From positions 1,500,501-1,564,500 of the forward strand of contig VCCP01000006.1 of NCBI GenBank assembly GCA_005765155.1: 64,000 nucleotides of DNA, written 5' to 3'. Within the stretch, counting starts at the first letter, position 1. Each line of letters opens with the position of its first letter. The translations under genes and the position numbers were made by a program. Below are positions 58,531 to 64,000 of the stretch, piece after piece. A model generated the notes under the pieces. That model made no database searches. It was given only the letters and a program-made list of their open reading frames with translations, and was not told where the DNA came from. Origin of the DNA: Zelopaecilomyces penicillatus (lineage: Eukaryota > Ascomycota > Sordariomycetes > Hypocreales > Pseudodiploosporaceae).

Positions 58531-58953
58531 ACTTTTGCCAGGGTGGGGTGTGTGTAGGGAGGGCCGGAAGGGAACCGAGCATCATCATCAGTATCACAAT
58601 TCATCGGGTTGCCGCTAGAACTTTGCCGGAAGATCAGGCAATTCAGCCCAGAACGGATGCAAAGATTCACGCATGTACTAATAATATGTGGCATGTAGGC
58701 TTGTCCACAAAGAGAAACATGAAGACTATAATGGTTATACCAGTCTATGTACGTGTGTGTGTGACTCTGTAGGTAGTGTAGACTGATAAGGCCGCCTATA
58801 TACTACGCACTCGTATACCTCGACAATTAATATGAAAGCGAAACAATGCAAAAAGAAAAGAAAAAAAGACAAAAGAGAAAAGATGATAATCTAAACACCA
58901 CTATAACTGATACAGGTCAAAACCCACGTTTTCCCCCCTACAAACCCGCATGC

Positions 58954-58981
58954 GGTTGGTTGGTTGGTTGGTCGGTCGGTT
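58954..58981. repeat. GGTT/GGTC microsatellite
   Basis: GGTT copies followed by GGTC copies. Confidence 0.8.
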
Positions 58982-59566
58982 CGCCCTGCTCGACATATTG
59001 TGTGACTGGCATTTTCAACCTGTCAATAAAGTTGTTCGAAACCTTTCTCCTTAGCTGCCAATCACTTTGCCTAGGGGGGTGGGTGGCAAGGGAAGGGGGT
59101 GGGATAATGCGTTCGGTTTCGGTAACAAGAGAACTAGAAAAAGCAAAGAAGAGAAAGGACACATATAGGGAAGATCATCCACCAAAAAAGCGATGGATCC
59201 GTCATCCATGGGGGCTTGACATGAACGTGATGGGGGTTTTTTTTTCGTTGTGTTCCACCCACTCAAATTTAACCACGGACGTATGGACAGGGATAGGTGA
59301 TAAACACATGGGATTACATGGGGGAGGGGGGGTGGGAGAGCTGCCAATCCCGGGCCGAGATGAGGCTACCGTAGTTGTGTGTGTGTGTAGATAGGTACGT
59401 AGTAAACGTACCAAGCCATGGTACGAGCATGAACGCACATACAGAAGAGAAACACTTGGACAGTAGTTATTCTGAGTGAGTGAGCAATTGATCATTCTCA
59501 CTCATTCTTTTCTGTCTCGCAATTCCCTCCGCAGCCGCCGCCGCCGTCAAACTTGGCTCCTGCATG

Positions 59567-60152
59567 CACTCAACTTCAATAAAAAGCCAATTCGTTCGTT
59601 ATCTACCTTGTCCCTGAACCCTGACCCTGACCCTTGTTTTTATTTTCTGCTTGCTGCCCCTCCTCCTCCTCCCCCTCCATTCATCGGAACAAACCTCCCT
59701 ACAACAAGGCGCAAACTACAAGTACTTTACAGAAGGTACCTCAGTACCTACCTCCACTACCTGAACTCGTGATCCTCGTTTCTCTCTCTCTTTCTCTCCC
59801 TCCCCACCACACGCCCCCCTGAAACCTTACACCTCCATCACAAACCAACCAACCAAACTTCGCTCGAACTGGTCGTTGAGTCGAAAGCCCATCAAGAAGC
59901 TCTATTTTGTTCCCCCCTCTATTCCTTGCTAGTTCCGTCCAGGGAAGGTTAACTCGGCAATAATTAGTGTCGAACATCACACTCACACACGCACACACAC
60001 ATTTTAAACATTTTTTATTTAATTTTCTCTCTCTTTGTTTTTGCTTTTTGGCCTACCCCTCTCCCCTCCCCTCCCCCCCTTCGGCAAAGAATCTTGCCCG
60101 ATCAGCGACAGCCGAAAAGGCCGACAACGTTTGACACCCCCCCCCCCCCCCC
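59567..60152 (+). promoter_or_regulatory. AUG-free pyrimidine-rich leader of TRM9, ending in a C16 run
   Basis: After an ATG at 59564, which opens only a short frame, no ATG occurs on the plus strand until 60153. The stretch is CT- and CA-rich and its last 16 bases (60137-60152) are all C. This is what a scanned 5' leader looks like. The transcript start is not determined, so the leader could be shorter. Confidence 0.5.
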
Positions 60153-61094
60153 ATGCAGGCCAAGCAATCATCACCCCAAGTGGACGGGGTTCTCCAGTCT
60201 GCAGTCAACGACGAAGACGTCCAAGCGCAGCAACAGCAACAGCAGCAGCATCACCAGCTCACTACCGCATCCGGAGATGCTACTGAGCCGCAAGGTGAGG
60301 AGGAGGGTCAACTGGACTTTCAGCCGGCTCAGCATGAGAAACAGCACCAGTGTGATGAGCAGCAGCAGCAGCAGCAGCAAGACATGAACACCACCGGTGG
60401 TACTGCCGCCGCCGCCGGGCCAACAGACGGCATCGCAGCCGCCGACTATGAGGCTACGCACGTTCACGCCGTCTACGAGGCCATTGCACCACATTTCTCA
60501 TCCACGCGCCACAAGCCTTGGCCGCTCATTGCAGATTTCCTGCTCTCCCAAAAGCCCGGCAGTGTCGGCCTAGACGTCGGCTGCGGCAACGGCAAGTACC
60601 TGCCCGTCAACCCGGCTGTCCACATGCTAGGCTCCGACCGCAGCCATGCCCTCGTGCGCCTCGCCCGCTCCGAGCGCGCCGGCGAGGTCATCGTCGCCGA
60701 CGGCCTCGCCCTGCCCTACCGCCCCGCCGCCGCCGACTTTGCCATATGCATCGCCGTTGTCCATCACCTGTCTACGCGCGAGCGCCGCCAGGACGCCATT
60801 GCTGCCCTGCTGCGCTGCGTCCGGCCCCGCGGTGCTGGCCGTGTCCTCGTCTACGCCTGGGCCCTTGAGCAGAGCGGCAGTCGCAGGGGCTGGGACGAGG
60901 CTTCGCAGCAGGACACGCTCGTTCCCTGGGTCATGCGCAGAAAGGGGGGTTCCGAGACGACGTATCAGCGCTATTACCACTTGTATCGCAAGGGCGAACT
61001 CGAGGAGGACGTGCGCCAGGCCGGGGGGACGGTCCTCGAAAGCGGTTACGAAAAGGACAACTGGTGGGTGATTTCCAGTAACGGCGTAGAGTAG
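60153..61094 (+). CDS. trm9: tRNA wobble-uridine carboxymethyl methyltransferase Trm9-like
   Basis: Single exon, 313 residues. The folded part begins near residue 100 with YEATHVHAVYEAIAPHFSSTRHK, diagnostic of Trm9/ALKBH8. The AdoMet motif is GLDVGCGNGKYLP (about 139-151), then MLGSDRS and IVADGLALPYRP; VVHHLSTRERR and LVYAWALEQ follow. Trm9 with Trm112 methylates carboxymethyl-U34 to mcm5U in the anticodon of tRNAs for Arg and Glu codons, acting in the cytosol. The first 97 residues are a Gln-rich extension with two Gln runs, beyond the yeast protein (279 residues). The ATG has only C before it, a poor context; the next in-frame Met is residue 78. Confidence 0.9.
   Translation: MQAKQSSPQVDGVLQSAVNDEDVQAQQQQQQQHHQLTTASGDATEPQGEEEGQLDFQPAQHEKQHQCDEQQQQQQQDMNTTGGTAAAAGPTDGIAAADYEATHVHAVYEAIAPHFSSTRHKPWPLIADFLLSQKPGSVGLDVGCGNGKYLPVNPAVHMLGSDRSHALVRLARSERAGEVIVADGLALPYRPAAADFAICIAVVHHLSTRERRQDAIAALLRCVRPRGAGRVLVYAWALEQSGSRRGWDEASQQDTLVPWVMRRKGGSETTYQRYYHLYRKGELEEDVRQAGGTVLESGYEKDNWWVISSNGVE
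60228..60380 (+). repeat. CAG/CAA repeats encoding Gln tracts in TRM9
   Basis: Two interrupted CAG/CAA tracts (about 60228-60250 and 60358-60380) encode Gln runs of seven to eight residues in the N-terminal extension. Confidence 0.8.
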
Positions 61095-62120
61095 AGTAGA
61101 ACCAAACCCAATCCCCAATTACCTACCTACTTTTACCTAGTATTGCTATTATAAATTACCTAGTATTTAAAATAAAATAAAAACCCGGCGAAACAAAACA
61201 TGCCAATGCTGGCACGGCCATTTCCGAATCCGTACGCCGCTTGTGGCGGCTTTGGCGACCGGGTCCTCACGCCACGTGCTGCCTTGGATGCTCAACAGAC
61301 GCCATCTGAAACTTTGAGATCCACAAACCGTTCTCCCAAGATCCCCTCTAGGAGGAGGGGGAGGGGAGGAGGGGGGACAACACAATGGAAGATACGAAAG
61401 TGTACAAATACCCGTCCTTGTTAACAGGGAATGATAATATCTATTCTGATTCTGTATCTGTACCCAAAGTACTCCGTAATTACATACCCGCCTATGCATG
61501 CATGGTTGTCAAAAGTATTACCCAACTGGGACCTCCCATTTCATTCATCTCCCTGACCCCCCGTAAAAGCATTATGCATTGTATGTATTGTCATTCCCAT
61601 CTCATTAAACTCCTTGGGCCTGCCTTGCTTTCCCGGCTGCACCGGCCGCCACCGTTATTAGTCCCCCCCTCCCCTCCCTTGCAAAAAAATCGGGAATAAA
61701 ATGAACACATTGTTTTCTTTAGCACCCACCCCAGAAACGCCTCTAACCTTACAGATGATAAAAAGAATAGGGCTAGCCTATGAGGATGTCGCGTGGCCCA
61801 ACGCAGATCATTGTCGTTGGTGTTTATGCGAACCCCAGAGCCAAGCCTCATAACCAACCGTGCCCTCAAATGCCCCACGCCCATGCTCTCATTTATCCCA
61901 TCAAAGTAATTCCGCACAGTCATCTGAGCGCCGTGTACCTATAGTCTTGTGCGAGATGTGTCTCCACCAATCCAGTCAGAGTCCCTCGAAATTGTCCAGG
62001 GCTACCCCTCGCTATATCGCCGTTGAGTCTATGCATTTCGTATCATCCAGAGGTGGTTGGACATTAGGTGTGACTCGTTTCGGTTCTATATCTCAGTGGA
62101 AAACGAATAGGGGAGGGGTG
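61095..62120. other. Convergent 3' region, TRM9 / Myb gene
   Basis: There are 1026 bp between stops with a GGAGGAGG tract near 61350-61375. No frame with family features was seen. Confidence 0.4.
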
Positions 62121-63384
62121 TCACCCCATTCGACGTCTGTGAACGGATTCCCGCTGTGCTGCATCGGGACTCGCACGCCGCTTCGACCCCGTTGGTTCGA
62201 GACCCGAGTACCTCGGAACGTTTGGTGCCATAATAGGAGGTCCGGGTTTATGCATCGAGCCCATAGAGCCGGGGCTCAATGAACCACTCGAGGGCCCATA
62301 TGGGCTTATTCCAGTAGTCAACTGCGCAACGCTGGGAAGCGGGCCTGAGTTTCGGTTCAGTGATTGATGTTGTATAGGAGCCAAGCCGGGGCCTGGGCTG
62401 AGTCGAAATTCGGGGGGACTGGGCGCCGCTGTAGGTTGAGGATTAGATCTGGGGACAGATGATAATGACGATTGCTGAGGATGTGGTGGTAATTGGGATT
62501 GCGGTTGCGGCGGTGGAGGCGGTTGTTGCTGTTGCGAATGGTGAATCGTGCTTCGGCGAGGCGGTCGGCCAGGGGGCATTCCTGACATGACTTGACTCCG
62601 GCCATAGCTAGACCTCGGTGATGGCGGTCTCATCTCGCGAATGGTGCTGTCTTGTGACTGTGAATGCACATGCCCTCGTGCCGACATATTCCTGTTTCCC
62701 GCCTCAACGCTTACTGCTGCGAGTGAAAACGGCACCACGCCAGCTCGTCTAGCCATGTCTGATTCTCCAAGTTGCCAGTGCATAGCCTCTGCAGCTCTCC
62801 AAGGGACTGCAAGCTCTTCAGCTACCTTGGCCCACATGTCTGACTTGAATCTGTTTGATTTTCAGTTAGTCTCACAACGTAAAAGGGGCTTAAAACAGTG
62901 TGCTTCTCTATTGGAGCCGCGCCCACTCTTTCGACATTTTGAAGTTCGCACCTTTCGTAAAGCCTAGCGAGTTTGTTCTTGCGCTCCTCGTCCCATTCGC
63001 TTCGTCTTTCGAGATAATTCTGGTAATGGAGTCGGCAGCTGATGGCACTTCGCCCAGGAAGACGTTTCGAGACGTCCTCCCACTTCATCCCACCCCCCCT
63101 GAGCTCGATGATGAGGGCATCCTCCTCTGGCGACCATTTGCTCTGTTTCTTAACGGGTTGGTCTGTAATGTGAGGCGTCATGCTGCGCCGACTGCTCGGC
63201 ATAAGCGCTGGGGGTACTGATGGCACACCATGCGCCGGCTGGCGCTCACTTGGGTGTGACGATATAGATGGCGGGATGGAGGCTGGTCGAAGTTGTCGAG
63301 GAGGGGAGACGGAGGACTCATTTGAGCCAGCAGTCTTGAGCAGCGAGGCGATATCCACGGTGACTGCTGGTCTTCCTCTGCCGC
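62121..63384 (-). CDS. Myb/SANT-domain DNA-binding protein, 5' end unresolved
   Basis: The visible exons are 62952-63384 and 62121-62850 (donor GTGCGA, acceptor AACAG), with the junction rebuilding LYER|FKSDMW. A first Myb-like repeat is KQSKWSPEEDALIIELRGGGMKWEDVSKRLPGRSAISCRLHYQNYL, and a second, weaker one follows the intron (FKSDMWAKVAEELAVPWRAAEAMHWQLG). The rest is Pro/Gln/Ser-rich, ending in a basic tail. The frame is open upstream through GGRGRPAVTVDIASLLKTAG to an acceptor-like GATAG at 63385, and no ATG follows on that strand before about 63964. So the true first exon is outside or near the edge, or translation starts at the internal ATG 63202 (326 residues). Probably a nuclear transcription regulator; targets unknown. 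Confidence 0.75.
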
Positions 63385-64000
63385 CTATCAGGTGTCCGTC
63401 AGTAGGGCCTCCTGGGCCTCTAATCAAGTCGTATGTCCCGTGAGAAACTCCTTGGTGGGCTGGCTCTGCCTGCAAGAGGCAGAGCGGCGACTGGCTCTTG
63501 AGTTGAGCCAGTGCAGCGGTTTTTATGTGTAGGCCCCGTCTGGGCTGTTCTGTATTCAATTGTATGTAGGCCTACGCTGCTCACACAGCACTGGGCAAAA
63601 CGGCGAAGAGGGCCTGTGCGATGATTTGTCTCGAGATGATGCAGCAATTCCAAAGGCAGCCAGCAACGGTGATACAGCAGAACCAGGTGGTATGTTTGTC
63701 AGGCCACAGATAAGACAGGCCAAAGTAGGAGGGCGGAGTATGTATGTGGAGTATGTAGGCGGTCAAGAGGAGGCGGAGAGCAACAGCTGCGGCGAGGCAG
63801 TGATAGAGATGAGGGACGAAGGTGTCGAGATAGCACGGAGTGAGGGCCGGATCAGATTCGATGGTCCAGAACTGGGGGAGGTTGGTTTAAGTTTGAACAA
63901 TGTTCAAGATTGAGGTTGCAGTTGGTAGCACTATGGAAGGGGATGGATGGGGAAAAGAAAGAGCATTGTCTCGGGAAGACTACAATGCCTTCTGGGAACG
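63385..64000. other. Right edge: probable intron, leader or promoter of the Myb gene
   Basis: There are 616 bp with almost no ATG on the minus strand. A plus-strand frame (63560-63913) is open but begins with TTG and has no recognisable feature. No gene is called. Confidence 0.35.

Larger units (their letters stand above)
53435..60152. other. 6.7 kb gene-poor, low-complexity region upstream of TRM9
   Basis: No frame longer than about 180 codons and none with a domain motif, plausible introns or coding composition was found. The region holds many short G or C homopolymer runs, CT/GA tracts, TACC/TAGG repeats, CA repeats and GGCT and GGTT repeats. It is bounded by the Gfo/Idh/MocA gene and TRM9, both transcribed rightward. 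The last part is probably the long TRM9 leader. Whether the rest is simple intergenic DNA, a noncoding transcript or a large regulatory region cannot be told. Confidence 0.5.

Noticed and set aside
63560..63913. 117-codon frame on the plus strand at the right edge
   Set aside because: It begins with TTG, has no recognisable domain and lies opposite the probable 5' part of the Myb gene.

Overview
The window is nuclear DNA from a filamentous ascomycete (Pezizomycotina, Sordariomycetes, most probably Hypocreales). The signs are short introns of about 50-140 bp with GTAAGT/GTATGT-type donors, CTAAC/CTGAC branch sites and YAG acceptors; densely packed conserved genes on both strands; a class III GH18 chitinase that resembles Trichoderma Chit33; two small cysteine-rich secreted proteins; and TACCTACC-type and CA/CT microsatellites in the intergenic DNA. 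The genus cannot be resolved by reading. Exon coordinates below were worked out by hand from splice signals, reading phase and family conservation.

0-7.4 kb is a housekeeping block: the 3' end of a Sec7/BIG ARF-GEF, an Hsm3/PSMD5-like ARM-repeat protein, RNA polymerase III subunit Rpc31, GLFG nucleoporin Nup49 and the polyadenylation factor Fip1. 8.4-18 kb is more accessory: two small secreted cysteine-rich proteins facing away from each other, a 4 kb gap without a recognisable gene, a secreted GH18 chitinase and an M50B-like membrane protease.

19-33.6 kb mixes nutrition and detoxification with housekeeping: an MFS sugar transporter, a SET-domain protein, the protein N-terminal methyltransferase NTM1, a secreted GH32 invertase/fructanase and the lariat debranching enzyme Dbr1. 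After these come an NAD(P)H-FMN reductase, an HD-domain (cyanamide hydratase-like) enzyme and an atypical SDR. Most of the inducible-looking genes have a clear TATA box about 70-155 bp upstream of the ATG.

34-50.7 kb is again mainly housekeeping: Elongin C (four short exons, none of which stands out as an open frame), Rho4 GTPase, DASH subunit Dad1, a 2142-residue Snt1/NCoR-type SANT corepressor whose start codon appears to be split by an intron, deoxyhypusine synthase, two proteins I do not recognise, and an aldo-keto reductase. 52-53.4 kb holds a Gfo/Idh/MocA dehydrogenase. A 6.7 kb gene-poor, microsatellite-rich stretch follows, then a Trm9-type tRNA wobble-uridine methyltransferase and a two-repeat Myb/SANT protein whose 5' end is not resolved.

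I found no rRNA, tRNA, CRISPR array or intact transposon. I did not find a convincing new multi-gene system. The most useful new items are the split ATG of the Snt1-like gene, the fragmented Elongin C gene, the odd leader of the TRM9 gene, the shared RGRW C-termini of Fip1 and Dbr1, and the TATA-driven FMN reductase/HD/SDR trio.
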